DNA of 64,000 nucleotides from Histoplasma ohiense. Taxonomy: Eukaryota > Ascomycota > Eurotiomycetes > Onygenales > Ajellomycetaceae. Shown in pieces: positions 33,622 through 44,823 of this stretch; positions within the stretch are counted from its first letter, which is position 1; each line of letters opens with the position of its first letter. The notes below the pieces were generated by a model. That model had not been told where the DNA came from, ran no database searches, and worked only from the letters and a program-made list of their open reading frames with translations. The translations under genes were made by a program, and so were the position numbers. The stretch spans positions 3,782,001-3,846,000 of the forward strand of contig JAEVHH010000003.1 of assembly GCA_017607445.1 (NCBI GenBank), read 5' to 3'.

Positions 33622-34899
33622 ATGTCAACTCACCAAACATTAACCACTATTGCTATTATTGGAACCTGTGATTCGAAGCTCGATGAACTGCTATTCCTTC
33701 GTGATCGGATATTAGAACGCAATCGATGCAAAGCATTACTGATAGATGTGGGACGAAATCCATGTCAGCACGAATCAATTGACGTAAGAAATACAGACCT
33801 TATTAATGCTGCCGCAACATCTCCACCAGGAGGAGCAGGCATCGATATTCTACCGCTCTCCAGAACGGAGTATATCCAATACATGATAAAATGCGCCAGT
33901 TCCTATATACAAGACCTTTATTCTCGTAGGGTTATCCACGGAGTCATTTCGATTGGCGGGTCTTGTGGCACATCTCTTGCCTCGGGCGCGATGCGCAATG
34001 CGTTGCCAGTTGGATTCCCCAAGTTGATCGTTTCAACGATGGCGAGTGGAGACGTGAAACCTTTCATAGAGGAGACGGACATCACGATGATGTATAGTGT
34101 CGTTGATATCGCAGGCACTAACTCAATATTGAATCAAATAGTAGCAAATGCTGCTGGGGCCATCGAGGGCATGGCGACATCCCACAGGGCCTATGTGGAC
34201 AAACCAGTTGCAACCGGCTTGAAACGGATAGGCGTGACGATGTTCGGAGTCACAACCCCTTGTGTCGATCTAATCCGACTTCACCTCCAGAGTAATTATA
34301 ACTACGAGGTTTATGTCTTCCATGCTACTGGCGCAGGTGGCAGAGCAATGGAGCGGCTCGTTAGAGAAGGGAAAATCGACGCTGTCATCGATGCGACTAC
34401 AACGGAAATCGCAGACGAGTTATTCGGCGGTATCCTTTCCGCTGGCCATGACCGTTTGCGTGCGGCTGCCGAGGCTGGAATCCCGCAGGTTGTCAGCGTG
34501 GGCGCCTGCGATATGATCAATTTTGGCCCGAGAAGCACGGTTCCTGAAAAGTTCCTCGGCCGCAAACTCTACGAGCATAACCCTACAGTCACTTTAGTGA
34601 GGACTAGCGAAGAGGAATGCGCTCAGATTGGCGAATTTATCGCGACACAACTTCGGAACCATGTTGTCAATCCAAAGCTGGTCGAGGTCATTCTGCCCAC
34701 CGGCGGCCTTAGTCTCCTGTCAACTCCTCACAGCCCATTCGATGACCCCGTTGCTGACAAGGCTCTTTGGGACGCGTTGGAGAAGGGGCTGGAATCAAGC
34801 GGTATCAAAGTGTCAAAAAAAGAATGTGATATCAACAATGGCGAATTCGCGGTGTTGTTAGCTGAGTCCTTGGTCTCAATAATTCGGGCGCAACCCTAA
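33622..34899 (+). CDS. UPF0261 / Tm-1-like ATP-binding domain protein
   Basis: An intronless frame of 425 residues begins at ATG 33622; a GTG two codons upstream is not used. The sequence follows the UPF0261 pattern: an N-terminal IAIIGTCDSKLDELLFLRD strand-loop, IDVGRNPCQ, the glycine-rich GVISIGGSCGTSLASGAMR loop, LPVGFPKLIVSTMASGDVK, then VTMFGVTTPCVD, HATGAGGRAMERLV, and a C-terminal VILPTGGLSLLS followed by HSPFDDPVADKALWDAL. These are the ATP-binding features known from the N-terminal domain of tomato Tm-1. No signal peptide is visible. The lack of introns contrasts with most other genes here and could reflect a bacterial origin, as the family is common in bacteria. The biochemical role in fungi is unknown. 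Confidence 0.92.
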   Translation: MSTHQTLTTIAIIGTCDSKLDELLFLRDRILERNRCKALLIDVGRNPCQHESIDVRNTDLINAAATSPPGGAGIDILPLSRTEYIQYMIKCASSYIQDLYSRRVIHGVISIGGSCGTSLASGAMRNALPVGFPKLIVSTMASGDVKPFIEETDITMMYSVVDIAGTNSILNQIVANAAGAIEGMATSHRAYVDKPVATGLKRIGVTMFGVTTPCVDLIRLHLQSNYNYEVYVFHATGAGGRAMERLVREGKIDAVIDATTTEIADELFGGILSAGHDRLRAAAEAGIPQVVSVGACDMINFGPRSTVPEKFLGRKLYEHNPTVTLVRTSEEECAQIGEFIATQLRNHVVNPKLVEVILPTGGLSLLSTPHSPFDDPVADKALWDALEKGLESSGIKVSKKECDINNGEFAVLLAESLVSIIRAQP

Positions 34900-35354
34900 T
34901 ATTACAATGTTGAAGAAAAAGGCTGCCAATGTGATGATTTTATCAGTGCCAGGAGGATTTCGGTTTCCACTTTCCAATTATAGTCGTTCCTCTCTGGGAC
35001 ATTCTCAGTATACCTGTCGGGGACATTCATGCCTTTCTCTATCCATAGCTCCTATTAGCTGTCTTGACCGGAATAACAGCGGCCCGATCACTTGGCGGTA
35101 TAGCGGGATTATTATTCCCGAAGTTAATCAAAAAAACATCCAACATCATCTCAGCAAACATCTCCTGTCCCGATATACCTCCACTTTCTCCGGTATTTCC
35201 TATTTATCATCTTCTCAAAGTACGTTTTCTGTTACCTCCTGTATTTAAATTAAGTGTATAAATAAATTCTTCTATTGATTTTCTAGCTTTCTGACTGACT
35301 GATTACTTTGCAGACAACTACCCCGCCTCCCATCCTTCACCATACATAGCCATC
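34900..35354. promoter_or_regulatory. Upstream region of S-adenosylhomocysteinase
   Basis: About 455 bp containing the 3' end of the UPF0261 gene and the promoter and pyrimidine-rich leader of the SAHH gene. No other gene is seen. Confidence 0.45.
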
Positions 35355-37053
35355 ATGAGCGCCCCAGCCCACAAATTCAAGATCGCTGACATCGTAAGTT
35401 ATCTATTCTACTTATCATACGGTTAATTGATCCATTGGGCTCACACCTTTCATTTTAGTCACTGGCCGCCTTTGGCCGCCGGGAGATTGATCTCGCCGAA
35501 GGGGAGATGCCTGGTCTCATGGCCATTCGTGCGAAGTACGCCGAAGCCCAACCGTTGGCTGGTGCTCGCATTGCCGGATGCCTTCACATGAGTACGTCTA
35601 CTCGCGTTGAAATTCTTCATTTGAGAATTTATTAACTAATGGTGGACGCCAGCTATCCAAACCGCTGTTTTGATCGAGACTCTAAAAGCCCTTGGTGCGG
35701 AAGTGACCTGGACAAGCTGCAACATTTTCTCCACTCAAGATCATGCTGCAGCTGCTATTGCTGCCTCAGGGACTCCAGTGTAGGTTTATCGATTTCTCGA
35801 CTCCTCGTTGCCTCAGTTTTACCCCGTGGGACGGCCTCTAACATGAAACCCCTACAGATTTGCCTGGAAAGGTGAGACCGAGGACGAATACAACTGGTGC
35901 CTTGAACAGCAGCTGGTTGCATTCAAGGATGGAAAGCAACTCAACCTCATCCTTGATGACGGTGGTGATTTGACCGCACTCGTGCACAAGAAATACCCAG
36001 AGATGCTCAAGGACTGCTATGGACTATCAGAAGAGACCACTACTGGTGTCCACCACCTGTACAGGATGTTGAAGAACAACGAACTTCTTGTCCCTGCTGT
36101 GAATGTTAACGACTCTGTCACCAAGTCGAAATTCGACAACCTTTATGGGTGCAGAGAATCCCTTATTGATGGAATAAAACGTGCCACCGATGTCATGATT
36201 GCTGGGAAGGTTGCAGTGGTTGCTGGATTTGGCGACGTTGGGAAGGGATGTGCTCAGGCCTTACACAGTATGGGTGCGCGTGTCATTGTGACTGAGATTG
36301 ATCCCATAAATGCCCTTCAAGCGGCTGTTTCCGGCTTCCAAGTTACCACCATGGAGGAGGCTGCCCCTATCGGGCAAATTTTCGTAACCACCACAGGATG
36401 CCGTGATATCTTGACCGGGGAACACTTCTCCGTCATGAAAAATGACGCGATTGTTTGCAGTAAGTAATTCTTGGGGGAAAAGCTATTGTTTTGGTAAACT
36501 TTGCTGACACAAAGATAGACATTGGCCATTTCGACATTGAGATCGATGTTGCTTGGCTCAAGGCCAACGCCAAATCTGTTCAAAACATCAAACCCCAGGT
36601 CGACCGCTTCCTTATGCCAAACGGCCGCCACATCATCCTCCTTGCTGAGGGTCGTTTGGTGAATCTTGGCTGTGCCACTGGTCACTCCTCTTTTGTCATG
36701 TCATGCTCCTTTTCCAACCAGGTCCTTGCCCAAATATTGCTTTACAAGTCTCAAGATGAAGCATTTGGCAAAAAGTACGTCGAGTTCGGCATCACCAGTG
36801 GCAAGCGAGATATCGGTGTTTATGTTCTCCCCAAGGTTCTTGATGAGCAGGTTGCTCTTTTGCACCTTGATCACGTGAATGCCAAGTTATCCAAGCTCAC
36901 ACCGAAGCAAGCGGAGTATCTGGGCTTGGAGATTGATGGCCCTTTCAAGGCTGAAATGTAAGCTATGTCCCCATGAAAACTCAAAAGTGATCCTTTTAAT
37001 GTGGCGGAAACATATTCTGACTGACTCCTTTCTTGAGCAGCTACCGTTACTAA
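35355..37053 (+). CDS. SAH1: S-adenosyl-L-homocysteine hydrolase
   Basis: Six exons (35355-35393, 35459-35591, 35653-35779, 35858-36459, 36519-36957, 37041-37053) give 450 residues, the eukaryotic norm. The enzyme splits S-adenosylhomocysteine to adenosine and homocysteine, keeping cellular methylation running. Seen directly: HKFKIADISLAAFGRREIDLAE, NIFSTQDHAAAAIAASG, the DDGGDLT substrate motif, the Rossmann NAD site VAGFGDVGKGCAQ, and HSSFVMSCSFSNQ. The last exon is only 13 bp, but it is needed: without it the frame ends at AEM, and with it the protein ends in EIYRY, matching the conserved C-terminal Lys-x-x-x-Tyr-Arg-Tyr tail whose residues reach the neighbouring NAD site. All expected residues appear intact. 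Confidence 0.97.
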
Positions 37054-39355
37054 AACCATTCTCTTCTGTTTTCCGTGCATATACCACTTGCGTAATTGCT
37101 GGGGTATGCATGCATGACACATAGACTTTTCAACATGAGACTACGATGTTATGAAACAATTGCAGGGCTATTAGTCCATTTAGACTTGAGACCCAGGCAA
37201 GATCAAAAGCATTTGTCCTTCAACGGCAAAAATCGGTTCAACAGGCATAATCTGGGGTTATTGTTTTCCCTTTCTTCGTTTAGTTTGGTTCATCCTTCGC
37301 GTGTTGGGTAAATATATTACTTTTAAACCTTATTTCGTTTGTTTTTCTGTCTTGTGGTTATGTCCTTTTTACTTTATTTTCAGTTTCACTTTATTTTCAA
37401 CAAAGGCAACTCTGACTTCATAGAAACCAGCGTTATATCTGTGTTATTGGAGCTAGATTTCCTTCTTATCTGCTTCTAGCTCCAAACAAATGCTGGGGAA
37501 CATGAACAGGATACAGGATACAGGATACCCATTCTAAAATCAAAAATCAAAAATTCAACATCAACTCACTGTTTATTCTCATCGATCGGAAATTAGTGGG
37601 GATCATGATGTTATCGGACTATTGTGGCGCATATGAGGTATACAAGAGACATTCAACCCCCCCTGCAAAATATTTCAAGCAAGAATATAAACCCTCGCGG
37701 TTCATCTTACGCTCCTTCTATTTCACCAGCATCTTGACACAAGGGAATTCTATCAAGTTACAAAATTTGTCCTAAGGTATAAAAGCATTTAGGATATATG
37801 CTATTCTGCATGAAGCTACAGATTTAACGTTCAGGGAGGTAACCCGGAATCGATAAGTTGAGAATTGCTCGCTCACAAAGTTCTGTTACTCGTCAACGAG
37901 ATAAATCCATGGAAATGCAGCAAAGCGATTGGATATGGACCTAGAGAAGATGTCAAGTGAGTTTTGATGTCCGATTTGGGATCCCTTCCACTACTTGGCT
38001 TATCATGATCAAGCGCTGGCGTTCATCCAGACAGAATACCTCGGTCAAAGATAATGCAGTACTCGCGGGTATTTGCATCTGCTTGCCACGATGCACTCTA
38101 CTATCTATCCTGTTTTACGCAGAACGCAACCCGAATTGCCGAGAGAACCAGCCTAAAAACAGGATGAGAAAGTCCAATAGTATAGAAACAGAGGGACAAA
38201 TAAGAATAGCTTTGAGATTACAATCTTGACGCAACCTTTGTAATCCTCATGCCACCATGATACACCAGAAAGGAATGAAGATATGTGGGCTACAAAGTGA
38301 AAGGAGCGTCGAATCGTCAGTTTGATAATGCTTTGGCGTGGAAGGCAAAAGAGCAAAACTAATTATTCTTGCGCAACTCCCATCTCCCAGCAGTGGAACA
38401 TCCCAATAACATTATATAACAACATGGAAAGAGAGGAACGCAGTTAACGATTTTTCCGCCTTGAGGAAAGGCAAGGCCTTGAGGATCCATTCATGATTTT
38501 GCGATGCCAACAATACCAGAATCCGATAAGCTGTTTTCAGCGGGTGTCCATTCTTGACATGCAGATCGAAAATTTCGTTCGGGTCTGCAGATTTTGTCTG
38601 CTTTCCTTCTGAGACAAGAACATGATTGGCTACTTGAATCGTTGAAAACTTTTTCAGTCTGCACTCTTTTTCGTGCTTGCGGAGCTCCGATTAAAGCACC
38701 AAAATTGAGAACAATGCAGCCGTCTTTCAATCTAGTCCAGCTATTGCTCTCTAGCGGGAGCTAGCTTCGGCCCTGGTCGTTTTGGCGCACATGTATTGGC
38801 CTCTAATACGCCAAATGTTGAAATCAGATAAAAATATGGGGATTTTCAAAAACAACGAGCAAATCGCTGGTATTCAAACGCCAATAATGAATGACGACGA
38901 TACTTAGCTTGGATGCTACCCACGTTGAAAATAGTGGGCGCAATGATTCCTCCCAAGAGTCAATGATCCAATAACAACCACTCTTCTCCGGCATAGACAG
39001 GAATCAAGCCACACAAGCTGAAGCTGTTTGAGCTACGTAACCAGAGAGAAATACCGCGTACGGAGTACAGCTACACAAGAAGGGAGCAAGGCAGAGTGGG
39101 GTGCAATCGTTCCCGTTTGCGAATTTGTTCCATTTTCTCTTGGACAAACTCCCCTGACCTCAAACATCCGACGTCAATCTATCTCAGGCCATAAGAGTGT
39201 GACAATTATTCCTCGATTACGCAGATATAATTATGTCCTGTTCAGTGAAGCAATTTAACGCTTAATGCTGTTGTTCTTTCGATAAAAATTTATCGCCAGT
39301 GTACACCCAAAGCCAGGCCAATTATACCGGAATTGGTTGGCAGGTAAAGAGAAAT
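37054..39355. other. Long intergenic region
   Basis: About 2.3 kb without a recognisable gene. A 7-bp tandem repeat (ACAGGAT, three copies) lies at about 37506-37527. The 39040-39075 stretch contains a short palindrome, GTACGGAGTAC. Small open frames have no family features. Confidence 0.5.
37506..37527. repeat. Short tandem repeat, ACAGGAT x3
   Basis: Three consecutive copies of a 7-bp word in the SAHH downstream spacer. Confidence 0.8.
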
Positions 39356-41398
39356 ATGGCTCGCGGAAGCAAGTTGCCCTGGGGTCTTTCATTTCGATCC
39401 TCAGAATGGTTTATTCTGCTCGTGGTCTCAGCGGCGTTATTCACGGTTGGTTTTCTGCATTCTTCATCGCACCATCTTCAATTGAGTTTTGACATGCAAA
39501 GGGATCCGTCTAGCTAACGCAAATGGAAAGGATACACTTATATATGGAGTGGTTGGTATTTCAGTATTGATTTTCCTGATAAACCGACAATGCTTCTGAC
39601 TCTGCCTCTCCAGATTGTCCCAATTGTGCCCTTGGCACTTACCGACCGCGCAGGTGTGCCGCAGGGAGATGGTAAGTGGAAATTGAGCATACATTGAAAG
39701 CGCGATACCTTTTAAATCCAATGGAGATATCTTGCTAACGGTTAATAATTTTCAGTGCAAAAATGGGTTTCAATTCTTTTAGCAACATATGGCGCAACAT
39801 TCCTTTTCGGATCTCGTGAGTGAAGGATAATTTCATTGCGATGAACGATGTAGGCACTGACATAAATTACAAGTTTACATGTATGCTAACAATCTGATAT
39901 TCCCCGCCCTTGACAGCCCTTTTCGGTTATTTTGCGGATCGTGGCAGGAGTCGGCAATTACCGTTCGTTATGGGGTTGGTTGCCATGATACTGGCGACTT
40001 CTTTATTCCTCGTTGGGCGGTCCCCAGGCTTGTTTGTAGTGGCAAGGGCAATGCAAGGGCTTTCGGGTGGTGCCGTTGGAGCAGTCGGAATGGCATTGGC
40101 CGTTGATACTGTCCCCAAGGAAAGAATTGGGCAAGCAATGGGATATGTCTCCCTCGCATTGACTTGGGGGGTGTTATTCGGACCAATTGTTGGAGGAGTC
40201 ATGTACGCGCGTTAATATTCTCTTTTCTCAGTGTCCTCGCCGCAGTCTGAACGCACATTTAACCTATATGTTGAGATAGGTTCACCAAGGCAGGCTATTA
40301 TGCAGCATTCGCGGTACCGATAGCATTACTATGCATTGACATCGTACTGCGGCTTCTTATGATTGAGAAGAAAGGTATGCCTAACCTCTGCGTGGGTGGT
40401 TTTCTTAGAGGATGGGAAGCTGATTTGGAGGGGCTGCAGTTGCGAATAGGTGGCTCCACCATATCATAGGCGCTCGAAACCACACTGATTCATACGATCA
40501 CCCATCCCCACCAGGTTCGTCGAGCCGGACTCAATCTCTGGGTTCGGACTCTGAAGACACCATTGACGAACAGTCGTCACTCATCCAACCATCTAAAAAC
40601 CGCAATTCGAAGCCTACTTCCACAAAAACACTGATGATATACCACCTGCTCAAGGATTCCCGGATATTGGTTAATTTGTTTGCAACTGTGATTCAGTCAA
40701 TTGTATGGACTGCATTCGAAACGGTACGTTTTCTGCATTCGCCTGTTGAGTGGACACAATACTAAACGGGGTACTGATGCGGGTATAAAAAATTTGACCT
40801 GTTGTAGACACTTCCCATATTCGTGATGCATAAATTCAACTGGACTCCAAGCGGAACAGGAATCCTATTTCTCATCTTCTCCCTTCCGTGCTTATTTGGA
40901 GTCTTAATAGGGAAAGGTGCGGACCGTTGGGGATCGCGCGTGTTCGGCACATTTGGCTTCATACTCGCAGGCCCCCCACTCATCCTCCTCCGGCTTGTGC
41001 AGCACAACACAACGGGACAACAGATAATCCTAGGGGCATTGCTTGTTCTTGTTGGTTTAGCAATCACAGTCGTTCAGGTAATCACAATGACAGAAATTTC
41101 CCACGCAGTCGACGAGCTGGAAGAGAGAGATCCAGTCTTGTTTTCGGGTCCCGGTGCCATGGGCCAGGGCTATGCACTCTATAATATGGCTTTTGCTGCT
41201 GGGCAACTTCTTGGCCCAATAATTGGGGGTTTCGTTATCACTAGTGTTGGCTGGGCGGGGATGAATTTGGCGCTTGGTTTGATCTGTTTCGCCTCCGCGG
41301 TCCCAATGGCCTTATTCTGCGGAGGTACCATCACATCACAGAAAGGAAAGCTGAAGGTCCGCGATTTGTCCGGCGGTGGCGAAGCATATGAATCCTAA
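39356..41398 (+). CDS. Major facilitator superfamily transporter, DHA1 type
   Basis: Eight exons (39356-39445, 39531-39551, 39614-39671, 39756-39815, 39917-40202, 40280-40374, 40440-40723, 40808-41398) give 494 residues with about 12 hydrophobic segments. The second exon is only 21 bp (DTLIYGV) and the joins restore TDTLIYGVIVPIVPLAL, GSPLFGYFADR and GGVMFTKAGYY. The motif A equivalent, GYFADRGRSRQ, lies in loop 2-3, and the TWGVLFGPIVGG stretch in helix 5 is motif C of drug:proton antiporters. A hydrophilic Ser/Asp-rich central loop separates the two six-helix halves. The protein resembles vesicular-amine/multidrug exporters of the plasma or vacuolar membrane; the substrate is unknown. Two introns use GTTGGT donors. 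No biosynthetic cluster is visible nearby. Confidence 0.88.
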
Positions 41399-42041
41399 GG
41401 GTAAATATTAATAATAAAGGCAAAGGAAACGTCAACATTTGTTTGGTCCTCCACCTTCAACGCTGATCGGTGAACCGCCTTCTCTCTGATACTAGTCTTT
41501 CGATTTGCAATTTGTTCTGATCAACAAGGAGCGGTAAAAATTTTGGTTTGCTCAATGTTTCTGGTGTAAGAATCGAGAAAGGTTCCTCTGCTCTTAGTAT
41601 GGCTATTTAAGTATTAGCTATCTAACATATTTCATTCAGCACGAGGGGCCTGCTGTTTGTGCTTTGTTGAGTCTTGACCATGGGGTCGAAACTTTGTTGC
41701 TGGAGCGGCGAGCCATTGGGCGGATTGATCAATTTCTACTACAGGGTCCCTTCTTGGCTTCAAGGACGACTTACTCATTTGAATGCCAGTTACTTATATT
41801 TATTAAGAATTAAGAAATTAATATTTATTCCTTATAGTTATAGAAATAAGTAACTATTCGTATTGAATATTTTCTCAGATCTTTATTTTCTAATAGTGAT
41901 TTAGCTATCCTCATCAACGCTAATCACCCAGGCATCTACTATGTGCGAGTAGTTTTTAAAAATCTAAGACTATCAGCATACTAATGATCTAATTGTAGTA
42001 GATGCTAGGTGACCTGTTTCTACCAATACATATTCCCTCTC
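41399..42041. other. AT-rich intergenic region
   Basis: The AT-rich stretch around 41790-41880 is nearly pure A/T. No gene is seen. Confidence 0.5.
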
Positions 42042-42162
42042 AATCTCCATTTGAATAGGGATCTCTATCTGCCTCCCTGTACCTACCTGCCTACCTGCTG
42101 AATATCCGATCGATATCCGATCGATTACTGTTATCCCCCAGATCTCTATTCAAATGGAGATT
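42042..42162. repeat. Inverted repeat with 23-bp arms
   Basis: Arms at 42042-42064 and 42140-42162 (core AATCTCCATTTGAATAG and its complement) match except for one base and enclose a 75-bp spacer that itself contains the direct repeat ATATCCGATCG. It could fold as a hairpin or be the end of a small element. It overlaps the left end of the degenerate tandem array. Confidence 0.75.
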
Positions 42163-42470
42163 AATAGCTAGCTGCCTTCTTGTTTGATATCTGATTAATA
42201 TTCAATCAATTGCTACTGAAATAGCGATATCTATCTAGCTAGTCGCTTTGTGGGATTCTGTGAGCATACTGCGTACTAGAATAGAAACATCTAGCTAGGT
42301 TTCCATCTGTGATATATCTGCTGAATCTCTATTGGAATAGAGATCTCCAGCTACTTTCCTACTTGCTAGATATTTTGCTCGATTCCTCTAGAAATAGAGA
42401 TTGCTAACTAGCTGCCTACCTCTTGATACCCGCTTGGTTGCTGATAGAATAGAGATCTCTAAATCCCCCC
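42050..42470. repeat. Degenerate tandem repeat array, unit about 55-65 bp
   Basis: Phrases like GAATAGAGATCTCTAGCTA recur, with drift, near 42053, 42152, 42217, 42279, 42334, 42389 and 42445, each followed by a CTGCCTACYTGCTTGAT-like tail. Later spacings are about 55-65 bp. No coding potential is apparent. Confidence 0.65.
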
Positions 42471-42711
42471 CTTGAGGTAGCCCTATACGCTAGCTAACGA
42501 GCTTTGCTTTGTTCCGTCTTGTCCCAACTGCCTTAGTTACAAATGACCTGAACCCAGCACCACTCCGCTGGCCAATCGAACAAACAACGCGTTCTTGCAA
42601 TTTCGCAGAATCAGACCATTGGTAACTGGGCCACCCTGCCGACAGACACAATTCTCCATTTCACACCTTCGCAGAAGTATGTCAACACATATGGAACCCA
42701 GCAGAGTCAAA

Positions 42712-43070
42712 GTACAAGTTTGTGGAAGAAGATGAGCGCTTGGACTATAATGTTCCCGGAGGTTACCATCCTGTCATGATTGGTGATGAATTTGTGCGGG
42801 TCGATATGTTACCGCTCATAAACTTGGATTCGGCCGGTCTGCCACAACCTAGCTGGCAGAGGATAGAAGGCAAAGACGACTTGTTGCCCTCAAGATCTCC
42901 ACGGCAGAATCAGCTGAGCGAACGCGTGAGATGCAGATTCTTTCACAGCTAGCTAGGGCTAAATCTGGGCTCCCTGGAAAGGCTGTTGTACAGATGCTGC
43001 TCGATTTTTTTTTTCACCTTCTCTGGGCCAAATGGCACTCACCAATGTTTGATCACGGGTGCTGCTAGAA
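42712..43070 (+). pseudogene. Decayed SRPK-like protein kinase N-lobe
   Basis: The frame from about 42712 reads EDERLDYNVPGGYHPVMIGDEF, the signature that precedes the kinase domain of fungal SRPK-like kinases. The glycine-rich loop is missing or scrambled. In another frame from 42883 comes VALKISTAESAERTREMQIL, carrying the beta-3 Lys, then LARAKSGLPGKAVVQMLLDFFF. After a run of T (about 43006-43014) the reading jumps frame again to GPNGTHQCL, the usual next block. Downstream, no catalytic HxD loop is recognisable. At least two frameshifts plus internal loss make it a non-functional relic. Similar kinases are expanded in onygenalean fungi (family knowledge). Confidence 0.7.
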
Positions 43071-44823
43071 TCAATATTCATGAAGCAAAAGAGGCTGCAT
43101 ATTCATCGACTTCTTCATCTCCCTGCTGCTCGTGCCATCACCTCACAACCCAGAATATCCATTGGCTGATCCTAGACACAAAGAAGGTTGCTGGAACTGT
43201 TCTTTTGGAAACGCTTAGCCAAGTAAATAGAAAAATGGAACACATTGACCGCCCTTTAAAAGCCCCAAGTGACCAAGTACAGGGCTCAGCAGATAAAATG
43301 AGGGAGGACCAGCATGAGTGCATGCGCAAAACATCCTGGACGGCCGCAGTTGTGAAGTTCCTATTTTGTGTTATGCCGGGACCGACAGAATTGCTCATTG
43401 CAGAAATTAACGTCATTCCTCGTCCCACTTCCTTAGGCCATCCTTATGCTTGCATTTGGGGGCCAACCATCATTTTCTTAATTGACGGAGGAAGCGAAGA
43501 ATGATGAAGTGGTAGTGAGGTCGCGTTGGTATCAAAAGCAACCCACATTGAGATCCCCTCTTGTTCAAGCAAGGATTGTGTCCCGCTTCTTTCTGATGAC
43601 TATTATCCTTTAAAATCCACATTTGAAAGCCTCTTTTGTTATGATATTTTGCTGGACACAAAGTCATGATTATTGAACAAGAGACTAACTAGCAGGTGGA
43701 TTTATCTTGCTGAACAGTAGGTTCGCATAGATGGATCAAGCGCTTGGGTCTGAGGTCAACACGGGAAGATGATGGTTTTGAGCAAGGGACGGGAGCATGG
43801 TGTTGCTCAATGCATGAGAGCAGGGATATTTGGGGATGATCCTAAAGTGGTTGTTGGTGATGAAGCGAGGGCATGATTACATCCGTACTCCGTCCATTTT
43901 TCCAGACGCTCCCGCGCTACAAGAGCTCAAGTCGTATTGGCGTATCCCCTTGTCATTTAAAGTCGCCGAAGACGCTCCTATTTAAAACGCTGAGAGGGTC
44001 AACACTGAGCCCTTATGTGGACCTCGGATTTCATTTTGTCCAGCGATTTGTTTTTTTTGGCAGGGGGCTTAACCGGCCATCCCTCGGCACCTCTCCATTT
44101 TTGAATATGGGCCCCGGTGCTGCCAGTAGTGGTTATCGGTGTCTACGAACGATTTATCTAAATTTCATTTTTGTCAAGCGGGTCGGATACCAAAATCTAT
44201 TTCAGGCAGATTTTTGGCACTCCTTGCAATTTTTGGCATTTCTGCTCGGCAACACCATGAAAATCTGTCATTGGTTCGAACCATTCTCTTCGCTGCCCTC
44301 TCCGAAACGCTTGTCATGGATTCTGGCTCAAATGTCGGAAGTCATACTTCAATTGTTTCGAAATTAGGAGGAATGACTGATCTAACTATGTAACTTATGG
44401 CTACGAAAGATCAATATGGCATTGACATCGGAGGGCTGCAAGTAAGCATCATCGGAGCTTTCCAACCAGTGCGTATTGATCGTGGCTGGCTTCAATATTA
44501 CCCGATCGGCGTATTAACGCCCAAAGCAACGTCAGTCGGAACTCTAAATTTGCGGGGCACATTGACGAACTGGATTGATTGTTATATTCTCAGGCTTGTG
44601 AAAGATGTGTGCGCTCTCTGCATCTGGTATATATAGTATATATAAGCTCGACACTGTTCATTGAAGTTCAGATGCGAGGCTTGCCAAATATCCTCTTTTA
44701 TATATAAGTTTAGTCTGTATATTTTTGATTTGATCTAAACTTCTCGGCTTGAGATTTGAAGCCCTTTGAAGTCTCCCAGAAAACATTTCCGAACAGGGAA
44801 GGGCCCAAAAGAGGAGCATAAAC
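43071..44823. other. Intergenic region with possible decayed coding sequence
   Basis: Open frames at 42986-43504, 43873-44367 and 44397-44636 have no recognisable domain and frequent frame changes. The first continues the kinase relic for a few residues. The end of the stretch is the promoter of the beta-lactamase-like gene. Confidence 0.4.

Noticed and set aside
43873..44636. Possible gene ahead of the beta-lactamase-like gene
   Set aside because: Several short frames overlap and switch, with no family features or convincing splice joins.
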